From an uncultured Desulfovibrio sp. (GTDB lineage: Bacteria > Desulfobacterota > Desulfovibrionia > Desulfovibrionales > Desulfovibrionaceae), in assembly GCA_900550745.1 (NCBI GenBank), contig URTO01000153.1, positions 1-5,494 of the forward strand: a stretch of DNA of 5,494 nt. The letters are read 5' to 3'. Position 1 is the first letter of the stretch. Every line of letters begins with the position of its first letter. Below the pieces are notes generated by a model. It did no database searches. It was not told the DNA's origin and saw only the letters and a program-made list of their open reading frames with translations. The position numbers were made by a program, and so were the translations under genes. Shown one piece after another: positions 5,245 through 5,494 of this stretch.

Positions 5245-5494
5245 GGAAGGTTCCTCCTTTCTTCCGAAACTGCCGGAACGGTTCGCGTCCCTCCCTGAAG
5301 CCTTCCGGCTGGTGGGGAGGCGGCGCGGCGGGGGCCGTTGGATGGGGATGGGGCAAGGTACGGCAGATTTTTATGGGAAAGGCCCTGTCAGAATACGTGG
5401 TTGTTTCATCTCCACAGTGTGGTGAAAAGACAGCCTTTTTCTCCGGTTTTCCCTCTGGCGGAATCCGATAGCCAAGGCACTTTCTGATTATCCC
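5245..5494. other. Region after the terminase without a supportable gene
   Basis: A portal gene is expected here in Mu-like phages, but no frame looks like one. A weak inverted repeat, AAGGA/TCCTT (5243-5247, 5255-5259), surrounds the terminase stop. Bases 5260-5360 are very GC-rich; after about 5360 the DNA becomes noticeably more AT-rich. A 32-codon frame (5373-5471, beginning MGKALSEYVV) has no ribosome site, and a 75-codon frame (5198-5425) overlaps the terminase end; neither looks like a known protein. CCACA-G-TGTGG at 5412-5422 is a perfect short palindrome. It may be an intergenic control region or a second join. Confidence 0.4.

Noticed and set aside
5373..5471. 32-codon frame after the terminase as a gene
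   Set aside because: There is no ribosome site, no similarity that I recognise, and the length is expected by chance.
1..5494. CRISPR array, tRNA/rRNA genes or a novel defence system
   Set aside because: No regularly spaced repeats, no RNA-gene signatures, and every confident gene fits a known phage or signalling family.

Overview
The window appears to join two unrelated pieces of DNA. Bases 1 to about 487 are AT-leaning and encode the C-terminal half of an AgrC-like GHKL sensor histidine kinase, the kind common in gut Clostridia (Lachnospiraceae-like). From about 487 the DNA becomes GC-rich and encodes part of a transposable (Mu-like) phage whose spanin genes imply a Gram-negative host. The look of the repressor and of the codon use suggests a Desulfovibrio/Bilophila-type host, but I could not test this. 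The kinase and the phage repressor are both cut inside their coding sequence at the same point. A chimeric contig, or otherwise a non-canonical recombination, is therefore more likely than a normal prophage insertion.

Layout. Kinase fragment (1 to about 487, +). N-terminal HTH part of a CI/Cro-type repressor (about 485-750, -). AT-rich operator/promoter region with repeated TTGAC half-sites (801-890). Long leader with tandem ATCCGGTC repeats and a stable UUCG hairpin (943-995). Mor-family transcription activator (1068-1637). Lysis cassette: putative holin (1726-2088), SLT-type endolysin with a signal peptide (2148-2792), Rz-like inner-membrane spanin (2785-3378) and an Rz1-like outer-membrane lipoprotein spanin entirely nested in Rz in the +1 frame (3077-3259). 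Small membrane/coiled-coil protein (3375-3647). Terminase large subunit (3649-5244). The last 250 bases hold no gene I can support and shift towards lower GC after about 5360.

How it works together. The repressor reads leftward, away from the Mor-type activator and the rightward genes. The divergent region between them is where the lysogeny decision would be controlled. Mor-family proteins activate middle or late promoters in Mu-like phages, so this one probably turns on the closely packed lysis and packaging genes, several of which overlap by 4-8 bases. Holin, endolysin and the Rz/Rz1 pair would act in turn on inner membrane, peptidoglycan and outer membrane. The terminase packages DNA. No transposase, recognisable small terminase or portal gene lies in the window. 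A leftward early module beyond the broken repressor, as in BcepMu-type phages, would fit this layout, but that part of the phage is missing here.
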